Made by a program: the position numbers and the translations under genes. The notes under the pieces were generated by a model, which saw only the letters and a list, made by a program, of their open reading frames with translations, was not told where the DNA came from and searched no databases. Below, piece by piece: positions 32,803-41,438 of a DNA stretch of 64,000 nucleotides; position 1 is the first letter of the stretch, and every line of letters begins with the position of its first letter. Source of the stretch: Streptomyces marokkonensis (lineage in GTDB: Bacteria; Actinomycetota; Actinomycetes; Streptomycetales; Streptomycetaceae); contig NZ_VSKS01000014.1 in assembly GCF_008312835.1 (NCBI RefSeq), positions 62,001 to 126,000 on the forward strand, read 5' to 3'.

Positions 32803-33962
32803 AGGCGTCGGCGTTCGTCTACCCCTGGGACGTCAACGGGGACCCGGAGGCACCCGCGCGGATCGCCGCGCTCGGCACGGCACAGGTGACGCTCGCCTCC
32901 GCCTACCATTCCACCCGCGCGCTGACCCCCCGTCACCCGCGCCACCGCGTCGTCACGGCCGAGTACGCGGCCGTGCTCTACCCGCCGGGGGAGCACTGGT
33001 CCGGCCGCACCCCGCGTCCGTACGCGGCCGGCGACTGGGCGCCCGGCGACGCCTTCGGCGAGGCCGCGGCGGCGCTCACGGGCGCGGGTCTCGAGGTGCA
33101 CACCTGGGTGGTCCTCGCGCACAACTCCCGCCTCGGCGCGGAACACCCCGGCACCTCGGTGGTCAACGCCTACGGCGACCGCTACCCCTGGGCGCCGTGC
33201 ATCGCCCAGCCCGCCACACGCGCGTACCTGACCGACCTGGCCGCCGAGGCGGCGGTGCGTCCCGGCGCGCGCGGCACCGAGCTGGAGTCCCTCGGCTGGT
33301 ACGGGCTGGCCCATCTGCACGCCCACGACAAGACCGCCGGGGTCGGCCTCGGGGACGCCGGTCAGTACCTGATGTCCCTGTGCTTCTGCCCGGCCTGCCG
33401 CGACGGCTACGGCACCCGCGGCCTGGACGCCGACGCGCTCGCCGCCGCCGTGCGGGCGGCGCTGGAACCGGTGTGGCGGGGGGCGCCCTCCGACGGGGCC
33501 TGGGCGGGCGTCGAGAAGCTCCTCGGCGAGACGGCGGCGAACGCCACGCGCGCCTGGCGCGACGAGGCGGCCCGCACACTCCAGGAGGTGGCGGTCGAGG
33601 CCGTACGGCGGGCCGCGCCCCGGGGGTTCCAGGTGCTGCTGCACGCGGACCCGGTGTCCTACCACTGCGGGGCGAACGCCGGCGTCGACCCCGTGCACAT
33701 CCTGTCCGTCGCCGACGGCGTGGTCGTGCCCTGCACCGGAGGCGCCGGCCTGCTGACCCCGTTCGCACGGGAGGCCCGCGCGGACACCGTGCTCGCCGCC
33801 AACCTCACCGTGGTCGCCGGCATGGGCGGCAACCCCGCCGCACTCGCGGCCGACGCGGCCGGGGCCCGCCGCCTGGGCGCGACGGAACTGCGGCTGTATC
33901 ACGCCGGGTTGGCGTCGGACGGCGACCTGGAAGCGGTGCGCTCGGCGCTCGCCGGCCTCTGA
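32799..33962 (+). CDS. Unrecognised protein coupled to kdgD (possible TIM-barrel hydrolase)
   Basis: A 387-aa cytoplasmic protein. Its GTG overlaps the kdgD stop by 4 bp, so it is translated with kdgD. It has an early PWDVNGDPEAPARIAALG, histidine-rich patches (SAYHSTRALTPRHPRH, YGLAHLHAHDK) and a compact cysteine motif CFCPACR near residue 190 that could bind a metal. Alternating alpha/beta sequence with LVLLHAD-like strands hints at a TIM barrel such as those of glycoside hydrolases, but I cannot name a family. Its 3' end overlaps the convergent MFS gene by 64 bp. Confidence 0.8.
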   Translation: MKASAFVYPWDVNGDPEAPARIAALGTAQVTLASAYHSTRALTPRHPRHRVVTAEYAAVLYPPGEHWSGRTPRPYAAGDWAPGDAFGEAAAALTGAGLEVHTWVVLAHNSRLGAEHPGTSVVNAYGDRYPWAPCIAQPATRAYLTDLAAEAAVRPGARGTELESLGWYGLAHLHAHDKTAGVGLGDAGQYLMSLCFCPACRDGYGTRGLDADALAAAVRAALEPVWRGAPSDGAWAGVEKLLGETAANATRAWRDEAARTLQEVAVEAVRRAAPRGFQVLLHADPVSYHCGANAGVDPVHILSVADGVVVPCTGGAGLLTPFAREARADTVLAANLTVVAGMGGNPAALAADAAGARRLGATELRLYHAGLASDGDLEAVRSALAGL

Positions 33963-35134
33963 AGCAGCGCCGCCGCCGTCACCGCGAGGGCGGCCCCGAG
34001 CACGGCCAGCAGCAGCCGGTGGTCCAGGAGTTCGACGAGGGCCGCGCCCGCCGCCAGGCCGACGACGTTCGGGGTGAACACCAGCGTGTTGGCCGTGGCG
34101 GTGACCCTGCCCAGCAGAGGTGGCGGGGTCTCGTGCTGCACGGCGGTCAGCGTGGCGATCAGCACGGCGGGCAGGCCCGCGCCGATCGCCGCGCTGCACC
34201 CCCACGCCAGTGGGTCGTGCGGCACCGCGCGCAGGGCCACCGCCACGGACAGGACGGCGATGCCGTACGCCGCGAAGCGCCGGGCGCCGAAGCGGCGCAG
34301 GGCCGGGCCGGAGAGCAGACCGACCGCCACCGACCCCGCGCCCTGGACGGCGTACAGCGCACCGGCGTAGGCGGGGGAGTGGCCGAGGTCCTCCACCACG
34401 GCGTAGAGCAGTGCCCCGCTGAGACCCGCGCACAGCATCGTCGCGCCGCCCGCCGCCACCAGCGGGCGCAGCACGGGATGGGCCCACAGGTGGCGGGCCC
34501 CCTCGGCCGTCCGCTCCCGGCGGCCGCCCGCCGGCGGCGCCGGCCGTTCCTCCCGGACGCGCAGGAGCGCGTACACCACCGTGGCCAGCAGGAAGGTGAC
34601 CGCATCCAGGACGGCGACGCCCGCCCCGCCGCAGGCCGCGTAGAGACCCGCCCCCGCCGGCGGGGCCAGCAGCTTCACGCCCTCGCCCGCGGTCGTCCGC
34701 AGTCCGTTGAAGTCGCCGAGCAGGGAGCGGTCCACGGCGGTGGCGATCAGCGCCGACTCGGCCGCGTCGTTCACCACGCCGGCCGCGCCGTACACGAACA
34801 GCACCGCGTACAGCAGCCACAGGCCGCGCGGTGAGTCCACGGTGCAGAGAGTGAGCAGCAGCATCGCCATCAGCAGGCTCGTACCGATCAGCAGCGGTCT
34901 GCGCCGGACCCGGTCGGCGAGGGTGCCCAGCAGCGGACCGGCCAGGGTCGGCGCCCACATCGCCAGCATGCACAGGGCCGCGAGACCGTCCGAGCCGGTG
35001 AGGTCCTTGACCCACACGCCGGAGACCAGCCACAGCGCGGAGGTGCCGAACCCGGAGATCACCACCGCGGTGAGGCAGAGGCGCGCGTCGCGGTCCCGCA
35101 CCACACGGGCCGCCGTCCATGTCGACTTCGTCAT
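33899..35134 (-). CDS. MFS transporter
   Basis: A 411-aa protein with about 12 hydrophobic segments. The loop 2-3 motif GTLADRVRRRPLL is the MFS signature (G-x-x-x-D-R-x-x-R-R). The layout matches the enterobactin/macrolide exporter-like (MFS_3) group, which is often annotated as efflux. The substrate is unknown. It is not clearly linked to the pectin genes, because it is convergent to them. Confidence 0.88.
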   Translation of the reverse strand: MTKSTWTAARVVRDRDARLCLTAVVISGFGTSALWLVSGVWVKDLTGSDGLAALCMLAMWAPTLAGPLLGTLADRVRRRPLLIGTSLLMAMLLLTLCTVDSPRGLWLLYAVLFVYGAAGVVNDAAESALIATAVDRSLLGDFNGLRTTAGEGVKLLAPPAGAGLYAACGGAGVAVLDAVTFLLATVVYALLRVREERPAPPAGGRRERTAEGARHLWAHPVLRPLVAAGGATMLCAGLSGALLYAVVEDLGHSPAYAGALYAVQGAGSVAVGLLSGPALRRFGARRFAAYGIAVLSVAVALRAVPHDPLAWGCSAAIGAGLPAVLIATLTAVQHETPPPLLGRVTATANTLVFTPNVVGLAAGAALVELLDHRLLLAVLGAALAVTAAALLQRPASAERTASRSPSDANPA

Positions 35135-35266
35135 GCCCGGTCATCCTGGGGCTGAGGACGGGGGGTGCGGATCGGGCGGATGCCCTAGGAGGACGGCGGT
35201 TCGGCGATGAGTTCTGGTGCCCGCGTCGGTCAACCTCCCAGGAACACCGTCAGGAGGAGAAACCCG

Positions 35267-35860
35267 ATGACCGACACCACTGTCGACCTGGGACCGCAGA
35301 CCCAGGTCGTGGCGCGTCTCGCCGAGGGCGTCACCGACGAGCAGCTGGCGCACGGGACGCCCTGTCCGCGGTACGCCGTGCGCCACATGCTCGGCCACAT
35401 CCTCGGACTGGCCGTCGCCTTCCGGGACGCCGGCCGCAAGGAGCTGGGCGCGAACACCGACACCAGCCCGGATGCCGCCCTGCCGGACATCGGTCCCGGA
35501 TGGCGTGAGGAGCTGCCCAAGGTGCTCGACGAACTCGCCGAGGTCTGGCGGGACCCCGCGGCCTGGACCGGTATGACCCGCGCCGGGGGCGTGGACCTGC
35601 CGGGCGAGGTCGCCGGTGCCGTCGTCACCGACGAACTGGTGATCCACGCCTGGGACCTGGCCCGCGCGACCGGTCAGCCGTACGCGCCCGATCCCGCCGC
35701 GCTGGAGAGCGCGCACGCCTTCCTGCTCGCCGCCGCCGAGGAGGGCGACCGGGGCGACGGCATCTTCGGCCCCGTCGTCCCCGTTCCGCCCGACGCCCCG
35801 CTCCTGGACCGGACGATCGGCCTCAGCGGCCGGGACCCGGGCTGGACACGGCCCGTGTGA
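35267..35860 (+). CDS. TIGR03086-type metal-binding protein (maleylpyruvate isomerase-like fold)
   Basis: A 197-aa DinB/MDMPI-like protein. Metal-ligand histidines are expected at H in VRHMLGHILGLAV and in DELVIHAWDLARATGQPY, a block typical of the TIGR03086 family. These are thiol-dependent (mycothiol) transferase-like proteins of unclear substrate. The ATG at 35267 follows AGGAGGA at good spacing; an upstream start at 35207 is less likely. Confidence 0.85.
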   Translation: MTDTTVDLGPQTQVVARLAEGVTDEQLAHGTPCPRYAVRHMLGHILGLAVAFRDAGRKELGANTDTSPDAALPDIGPGWREELPKVLDELAEVWRDPAAWTGMTRAGGVDLPGEVAGAVVTDELVIHAWDLARATGQPYAPDPAALESAHAFLLAAAEEGDRGDGIFGPVVPVPPDAPLLDRTIGLSGRDPGWTRPV

Positions 35861-35896
35861 CCTTCGCCGCGTTGCGCGGGCACACGGATCCGGCCG

Positions 35897-35936
35897 GGCC
35901 GGGGCGCCGTGGGGAAACCCTCACGGCGCCCCGGCC
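35897..35936 (+). terminator. Strong hairpin terminator
   Basis: A perfect 15-bp stem GGCCGGGGCGCCGTG / CACGGCGCCCCGGCC with a 10-nt loop begins 36 bp after the preceding stop codon. Confidence 0.85.
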
Positions 35937-36107
35937 TCCTTGTGTCCATGCGTCGACTCCACCGCGATCCCGCTCTGTTCCTCCGAGGCCGGCACGGGCA
36001 GCCGTCGCGGCAGCGAACGCCGGCACCTGACCCGCACCACCCCTGGGGCACCACCGCCGGGCCACGGACACCGTGCGGGGCAACAGCACGTTTCCTTGTC
36101 AGAAGCA
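35937..36107. other. Non-coding gap before the GntR operon promoter
   Basis: This lies between the terminator hairpin and the -35 box. Frames here are not protein-like and I see no RNA structure beyond the hairpin. Confidence 0.5.
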
Positions 36108-36136
36108 TTGACGAAACCCTGGGCCGCTCTTACGGT
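36108..36136 (+). promoter_or_regulatory. Promoter of the GntR operon: TTGACG-N17-TACGGT
   Basis: -35 TTGACG (36108-36113) and -10 TACGGT (36131-36136) with a 17-bp spacer, about 77 bp before the GntR ATG. Confidence 0.65.
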
Positions 36137-36146
36137 CATCCGCGTC

Positions 36147-36168
36147 GTACTTCGTACGTCATATATGA
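36147..36168. promoter_or_regulatory. Palindromic operator region GTAC-TTC-GTAC and TCATATATGA
   Basis: Two adjacent palindromes lie just after the predicted start of transcription. TCATATATGA (36159-36168) is perfect and resembles CATAT motifs before udh. The position fits autorepression by the GntR protein encoded next. Confidence 0.55.
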
Positions 36169-36212
36169 GACGCGATACGCGAGATCCGATCCGCGAGATC
36201 CGAGAGGCGCGC

Positions 36213-36893
36213 ATGACCTCTGTGCCCACGCCGATCCCCTCCCGCACGCAGTACGTGCTGGAGGAGATCAAACGCCGCATCCTCACCGGCCGGTTCACAC
36301 CGGGCCAGGCCCTGGTCGAGACCGACCTCGCCGCACAGTTCGGGGTGTCCAAGACCCCGGTGCGCGAGGCGCTCAAGACCCTGGCCGGCACCGGTCTGGT
36401 CGTGATGAGCCAGTACAAGGGCGTCACGGTGCGCATGGTCGACGCGGACATGGCGCGGGAGGTCTACGACGTGCGCCTGCTCCTCGAGCCCGAGGCGCTC
36501 AAGCGCGCCGTGCGCCGCGGTGCCTCCCTCGACGCCGCACGCGACGCGCTGACCCGCGCCGACGAGGCCACCGACACGGCCGAACGGTCGCTCGCCAACC
36601 GCGAGTTCCACCGCGCTCTCTACGTACCGTGCGGCAACCCGCTGCTCGGCAGGATGCTCGACGAGGTCCGCGACCAGGCCGCCCTCGTCTCCGCCGTCGC
36701 CTGGGCCGCCGACCCCTCCTGGGAACGGGAGGCCGGCGAGCACCGGGAGATCCTGCGGCTCGCCCTCGGCGGGGACGCGGACGGCGCGGCGCGCGCCCTG
36801 CACGCGCACATCGCGTCGTTCGTGCGACGGGCCTTCCCCGAAGCGGAGTTCGAGGCGGCCTCGGCGGCCCAGACAGAGGACGGTCAGGCATGA
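36213..36893 (+). CDS. GntR-family regulator (FadR/FCD subfamily)
   Basis: A 226-aa protein. The N-terminal winged helix (YVLEEIKRRILTGRFTPGQAL, then VETDLAAQFGVSKTPVREAL) joins an all-helical FCD domain with the metal-ligand pattern (EFHRALY with His, and HREIL with His). FCD regulators sense sugar acids or carboxylates. It is first of three overlapping genes for sugar-acid breakdown, so it likely represses them until the acid is present. The start is uncertain; an ATG at 36165 is also in frame. Confidence 0.88.
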   Translation: MTSVPTPIPSRTQYVLEEIKRRILTGRFTPGQALVETDLAAQFGVSKTPVREALKTLAGTGLVVMSQYKGVTVRMVDADMAREVYDVRLLLEPEALKRAVRRGASLDAARDALTRADEATDTAERSLANREFHRALYVPCGNPLLGRMLDEVRDQAALVSAVAWAADPSWEREAGEHREILRLALGGDADGAARALHAHIASFVRRAFPEAEFEAASAAQTEDGQA

Positions 36894-37798
36894 CAACGAC
36901 GTTCGAGACCCAGCGGGCGGCCCTGGCCGGCGTGGTGGCGATCCCGGTGACCCCGTTCGCCGAGGACGGCTCCATCGACCCGGAGACCTACCGGGCCCTG
37001 CTGCGCCGTCTCCTCGACGGTGGCATCACGACTCTCACCCCCAACGGCAACACCGGCGAGTTCTACGCCCTGACCCCCGCAGAGCGCCGCCTGGTCACCG
37101 AGTTGACCGTCGAGGAGGCCGGCGACCGCTCGGTGATCCTCGTCGGAGTGGGCCACGACGTGCCCACCGCCGTCGACTCCGCGCGGCACGCTCGTGACCT
37201 GGGCGCGCAGATGGTGATGGTGCACCAGCCGGTCCACCCCTACGTCTCCCAGAGCGGCTGGGTGGACTACCACCGCGCCATCGCCGAGGCCGTGCCCGAC
37301 CTGGGCGTCGTCCCCTACATCCGCAACGCTCAGCTCACCGGCGCCCGCCTCGCCGAACTCGCCGACACCTGCCCCAACGTCATCGGCGTGAAGTACGCCG
37401 TGCCGGACGCGGCGAGGTTCGCCGCCTTCGCCCGGGACGCGGGACTCGAACGGTTCGTGTGGGTCGCGGGGCTCGCCGAGCCGTACGCCCCCTCCTACTT
37501 CTCGGCCGGCGCCACCGGTTTCACCTCCGGGCTGGTCAACGTCGCCCCCTCCGTCTCGCTGAACATGATCGAGGCGCTGCGCTCCGGCGACTACCCGACC
37601 GCCATGAAGGTGTGGGAGCAGATCCGCCGCTTCGAGGAGATGCGCGCCGCCAACGGCTCCGCCAACAACGTCACCGTCGTCAAGGAGGCCCTCGCCTCCC
37701 TGGGGCTGTGCCGCCGCGAGGTCCGCCCGCCGAGCAGGCCGCTGCCGGAGAGCGAGCGCGCCGAGGTCGCCGCCATCGCCGCGGGGTGGTCCCTGTGA
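36890..37798 (+). CDS. DHDPS-superfamily sugar-acid dehydratase or aldolase
   Basis: A 302-aa class I aldolase-fold protein. Schiff-base lysine K168 (GVKYAVPD) and Y143 (VPYIRNAQ) are present, as is the TPNGNTGEFYAL keto-acid loop. It lacks the DapA PSRTG motif. Paired with an arabonate-type dehydratase, it most likely dehydrates 2-keto-3-deoxy-arabonate (or -xylonate) to alpha-ketoglutaric semialdehyde. A keto-deoxy acid aldolase is the alternative. It overlaps the GntR and dehydratase genes by 4 bp each. Confidence 0.8.
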   Translation: MTTTFETQRAALAGVVAIPVTPFAEDGSIDPETYRALLRRLLDGGITTLTPNGNTGEFYALTPAERRLVTELTVEEAGDRSVILVGVGHDVPTAVDSARHARDLGAQMVMVHQPVHPYVSQSGWVDYHRAIAEAVPDLGVVPYIRNAQLTGARLAELADTCPNVIGVKYAVPDAARFAAFARDAGLERFVWVAGLAEPYAPSYFSAGATGFTSGLVNVAPSVSLNMIEALRSGDYPTAMKVWEQIRRFEEMRAANGSANNVTVVKEALASLGLCRREVRPPSRPLPESERAEVAAIAAGWSL

Positions 37799-39516
37799 AG
37801 TCGCCCGAACAGCTCCGCAGCCACCAGTGGTACGGCACCGACGGACTGCGCTCCTTCAGCCACCGCGCCCGCACCCGGCAGCTCGGCTATCTGCCCGAGG
37901 AGCACCTGGGCAAGCCCGTCATCGCCGTTCTCAACACCTGGTCCGACATCAACCCCTGCCACGTCCATCTGCGCGACCGCGCGCAGGCGGTGAAGCGGGG
38001 GGTGTGGCAGGCGGGCGGCTTCCCCCTCGAATTCCCGGTCTCCACCCTCAGTGAGACCTTCCAGAAGCCGACCCCCATGCTCTACCGCAACCTCCTCGCC
38101 ATGGAGACCGAGGAGCTGCTGCGGTCGTACCCGGTCGACGGGGCCGTGCTGATGGGCGGCTGCGACAAGTCCACGCCCGCCCTGCTGATGGGGGCCGCCA
38201 GCGCCGACCTGCCCACCGTCTTCGTGCCCGCCGGGCCCATGCTGCCCGGCCACTGGCGCGGCGAGACCCTGGGCTCCGGCACCGACATGTGGAAGTACTG
38301 GGACGACAAGCGGGCCGGCGTCATCGGCGACTGCGAGATGCAGGAGCTGGAGAGCGGCCTGGCCCGTTCGCCGGGCCACTGCATGACGATGGGTACGGCG
38401 TCCACACTGACCGCCGCCGCCGAGGCGCTCGGCGTCACCGTCCCGGGCGCGTCCAGCATCCCGGCCGTCGACTCCGGGCACGACCGGATGGCCGCGAAGG
38501 CGGGCATGACGATCGTCGACCTGGTCCACAGGGACCGGAAGCTGAGCGACATCCTCACCGCGGACGCCTTCGAGGACGCGGTCACGACGGTCCTCGGACT
38601 CGGCGGCTCCACCAACGCCGTCATCCACCTGATCGCCATGGCCGGCCGGGCCGGCGTCACGCTCACCCTCGACGACTTCGACCGCATCGCCCGCACCGTC
38701 CCGGTGCTGGCCAACGTCCGTCCCGGCGGACAGACGTACCTGATGGAGGACTTCCACTTCGCGGGCGGACTGCCCGGGTTCCTCTCCCGGATACCCGACC
38801 TGCTGCACCTCGAGAGGCCCACCGTCTGTCACGACACCCTGCGCGAGCAGATCGCCGGCGCGCAGGTGCACGACGACGACGTCATCCGGCCCCGCCACAA
38901 CCCGGTCGCGGACGAGGGCGGGCTCGCCGTACTGCGCGGCAACCTCTGCCCGGACGGCGCCGTCATCAAGCACATCTCCGCCGAGCGGCACCTGCTCCGG
39001 CACACCGGTCCCGCCGTCGTCTTCGACGACTACAAGCAGATGCAGCGGACCATCAACGACCCGGAGCTCGGCATCACCGCGGACAGTGTGCTGGTGCTGC
39101 GCAACGCCGGCCCCAAGGGCGGCCCGGGCATGCCCGAGTACGGGATGCTGCCCCTGCCCGACCACCTGCTCAAGCAGGGGGTGCGGGACATGGTGCGGAT
39201 CTCCGACGCCCGGATGAGCGGGACGAGTTACGGCGCGTGCGTCCTGCACATCGCCCCCGAGTCGTACGTCGGCGGACCGCTGGCCCTGGTGCGCACCGGG
39301 GATCCGATCACGCTCGACGTCGAGAACCGCACGCTCCGGCTCGACGTCGACGACGAGGAGCTCGAGCGTCGCAGGGCGCGGTGGACGCCGCCGCCCGCAC
39401 GCTACGAGCGCGGTTACGGCGCGCTCTACAACGACCAGATCACGCAGGCCGACACCGGCTGCGACTTCGAGTTCCTCGCCCGCCCGGGCACCGTCCAGGA
39501 CCCCTACGCGGGCTGA
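37795..39516 (+). CDS. IlvD/Edd-family sugar-acid dehydratase (L-arabinonate type)
   Basis: A 573-aa Fe-S dehydratase. Cluster cysteines C55 (DINPCH), C123 (GGCDKST) and C196 (GHCMTMG) are spaced exactly as in L-arabinonate dehydratase. The C-terminal DARMSGTSYGACVLH holds the catalytic serine, and TSYGACVLH marks the sugar-acid rather than the branched-chain subgroup. It should convert an aldonic acid (arabinonate, or possibly xylonate or galactonate) to its 2-keto-3-deoxy form. It depends on Fe-S clusters, which the suf operon can supply. GTG start overlapping the previous stop. Confidence 0.88.
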   Translation: MKSPEQLRSHQWYGTDGLRSFSHRARTRQLGYLPEEHLGKPVIAVLNTWSDINPCHVHLRDRAQAVKRGVWQAGGFPLEFPVSTLSETFQKPTPMLYRNLLAMETEELLRSYPVDGAVLMGGCDKSTPALLMGAASADLPTVFVPAGPMLPGHWRGETLGSGTDMWKYWDDKRAGVIGDCEMQELESGLARSPGHCMTMGTASTLTAAAEALGVTVPGASSIPAVDSGHDRMAAKAGMTIVDLVHRDRKLSDILTADAFEDAVTTVLGLGGSTNAVIHLIAMAGRAGVTLTLDDFDRIARTVPVLANVRPGGQTYLMEDFHFAGGLPGFLSRIPDLLHLERPTVCHDTLREQIAGAQVHDDDVIRPRHNPVADEGGLAVLRGNLCPDGAVIKHISAERHLLRHTGPAVVFDDYKQMQRTINDPELGITADSVLVLRNAGPKGGPGMPEYGMLPLPDHLLKQGVRDMVRISDARMSGTSYGACVLHIAPESYVGGPLALVRTGDPITLDVENRTLRLDVDDEELERRRARWTPPPARYERGYGALYNDQITQADTGCDFEFLARPGTVQDPYAG

Positions 39517-39551
39517 CCCGCCGTCCCGGGCGGATCCCGCACACCTACGAA

Positions 39552-39563
39552 GAAAGCGCTTCC
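39552..39563. promoter_or_regulatory. LacI-type palindrome GAAAGCGCTTCC
   Basis: The core AAGCGCTT (39554-39561) is the usual LacI/CcpA-type operator centre. It is 50 bp before the importer operon. No LacI regulator is encoded in this window, so the protein would be elsewhere. Confidence 0.45.
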
Positions 39564-39612
39564 CCCGCTCACGCACCACACAGCACGACGTACCGAGAAA
39601 CGGAGAACAGTC

Positions 39613-40545
39613 ATGGCCCAAGCCGCAGCCGTGGCGAAACCGCCCGCGCCACCCCGGCGGCGCCGTGCCTCCGCCACGCCCCGCAGGCTCCCCTACCTGC
39701 TGATCGCACCGGCCGCCCTGCTCATGCTGGGCTTCATCGCGTACCCGGTCCTCAGCGTCTTCTACTACAGCCTGCAGGAGTACAACCCCACCAAGCCGTG
39801 GCGCAACGGCTTCGCGGGCTTCGACAACTTCACCCACATCTTCACCGAGGACCCGCTGTTCTGGGACACCCTCGTCTTCAGCGCCAAGTGGGTCGTCGTC
39901 GAGGTCGGACTGCAGTTGATGTTCGGCCTGGCCCTCGCCCTCATCGTCAACCAGACCTTCGTCGGCCGCGCCCTGGGCCGCGCCCTCGTCTTCTCGCCGT
40001 GGGCCGTCTCCGGCGTGCTGACCTCCGCGATCTGGGTGCTCCTCTACAACTCCCAGACCGGCATCACCCGGTACCTCGCGGACATGGGCATCGGCGACTA
40101 CGGCGTCAGCTGGCTGTCGGACACCTCCACCGTCTTCCCGGCGGCGGTCGTCGCCGACCTGTGGCGCGGTGTCCCCTTCTTCGCGATCCTCATCCTCGCC
40201 GACCTCCAGTCCGTCTCCAAGGACCTCTACGAGGCCGCCGAGGTCGACGGGGCCAGCCGCTTCAAGCAGTTCCTGCACATCACGCTGCCGCACCTGAAGG
40301 ACGCCATCATCCTGTCCACGCTGCTGCGCGCGGTGTGGGAGTTCAACAACGTCGACCTGCTCTACACGCTGACCGGCGGCGGACCCGCGGGCGCGACCAC
40401 GACCCTGCCGCTGTACATCGCCAACACCTCGGTCGAGTCCCATGACTTCGGCTACGCGTCGGCCCTCACGACGGTCGCGTTCGTGATCCTGCTCTTCTGC
40501 TCGATGGTCTACCTGCGGCTGAGCAAGTTCGGAGGCGAGAAGTGA
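39613..40545 (+). CDS. ABC sugar importer permease, MalF type
   Basis: A 310-aa protein with an Arg/Pro-rich N-terminus, six membrane segments and the EAA loop SKDLYEAAEVDGASRFKQF. GGAGA precedes the ATG. It begins an operon of six genes joined by 4-bp overlaps (39613-46333), 96 bp after the dehydratase. Confidence 0.92.
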   Translation: MAQAAAVAKPPAPPRRRRASATPRRLPYLLIAPAALLMLGFIAYPVLSVFYYSLQEYNPTKPWRNGFAGFDNFTHIFTEDPLFWDTLVFSAKWVVVEVGLQLMFGLALALIVNQTFVGRALGRALVFSPWAVSGVLTSAIWVLLYNSQTGITRYLADMGIGDYGVSWLSDTSTVFPAAVVADLWRGVPFFAILILADLQSVSKDLYEAAEVDGASRFKQFLHITLPHLKDAIILSTLLRAVWEFNNVDLLYTLTGGGPAGATTTLPLYIANTSVESHDFGYASALTTVAFVILLFCSMVYLRLSKFGGEK

Positions 40546-41438
40546 TCACCAAGGAGGCCACCGTGGCCGCCCCCGCCCCCGTGGCCGTCGCCCCTGAGCC
40601 GCCACGGCCGGCGAAGGGGCACCGGGCCTGGGACGAGGCACCCCGCTGGCAGATCTACCTGCCCCTGGGCGTCTACCTCGTCTTCACCCTCATCCCCTTC
40701 TACTGGATCCTGCTCTTCGCGCTGCGCCCGGCCGGCTCCACCTCGCTGGTGCCCTGGCCGATGACCTCCGTCCACTTCGAGAAGGTCTGGACGGACCGCA
40801 GCTTCGGCACCTTCTTCTACAACAGCGTGCTGGTCGGCGTCGCCACCCTGATCATGACGACCCTGGTCGCCCTGGCCGGCGGCTACGCGCTCGCCCGGTT
40901 CGACTTCAGGATCAAGCGGGCGTTCATGCTGGCCCTGCTCTGCTCCCAGTTCGTGCCCGGCGCGCTGCTCCTGGTCCCGCTGTTCGAGATCTTCGCCGAA
41001 CTGCAGATGATCAACTCCCTCGGCAGCGTCATCATCGCCGAGACGGTCTTCCAGCTGCCGCTGTCGATGATCCTCATCAGCAACTTCATCAAGAACGTGC
41101 CGTACTCCCTGGAGGAGGCCGCCTGGGTCGACGGCTGCAACCGGTTCAGGGCCTTCCGGGTGGTCGTCCTGCCGCTGCTGCGGCCCGGTCTGATCGCCGT
41201 CGGCTCCTTCGCCTTCGTCCACTCCTGGAACCACTTCCTGTTCGCCCTGATGTTCCTCAACAACCAGGAGAAGCAGACCATCCCGGTCGGCCTCAACACC
41301 CTGATGAGCGCGGACAGCGTCGACCTCGGCGCACTCGCCGCGGGCGGAATCATCGCGGCCGTCCCCGTGGTGATCGTGTTCGCCTTCATCCAGAAGTGGC
41401 TGATCACCGGGTTCAGCGCGGGGGCGGTGAAGGGATGA
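40542..41438 (+). CDS. ABC sugar importer permease, MalG type
   Basis: A 298-aa protein with six membrane segments and EAA loop YSLEEAAWVDGCNRFRAF. It is the partner of the upstream permease. The start overlaps the previous gene (GTGA) and the stop overlaps the oxidoreductase ATG. No ATPase gene is present; a shared MsiK-type ATPase is expected. Confidence 0.92.
   Translation: MITKEATVAAPAPVAVAPEPPRPAKGHRAWDEAPRWQIYLPLGVYLVFTLIPFYWILLFALRPAGSTSLVPWPMTSVHFEKVWTDRSFGTFFYNSVLVGVATLIMTTLVALAGGYALARFDFRIKRAFMLALLCSQFVPGALLLVPLFEIFAELQMINSLGSVIIAETVFQLPLSMILISNFIKNVPYSLEEAAWVDGCNRFRAFRVVVLPLLRPGLIAVGSFAFVHSWNHFLFALMFLNNQEKQTIPVGLNTLMSADSVDLGALAAGGIIAAVPVVIVFAFIQKWLITGFSAGAVKG

Noticed and set aside
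31861-37798. Additional dapA copies at 31861 and 36890
   Set aside because: Both keep the Schiff-base lysine and tyrosine but lack the DapA PSRTG motif and sit with sugar-acid genes, so they are dehydratases or aldolases of other keto acids.
37591-40443. A 950-codon minus-strand frame opposite the dehydratase and permease genes
   Set aside because: Shadow of three well-supported genes, with biased composition and no motifs.
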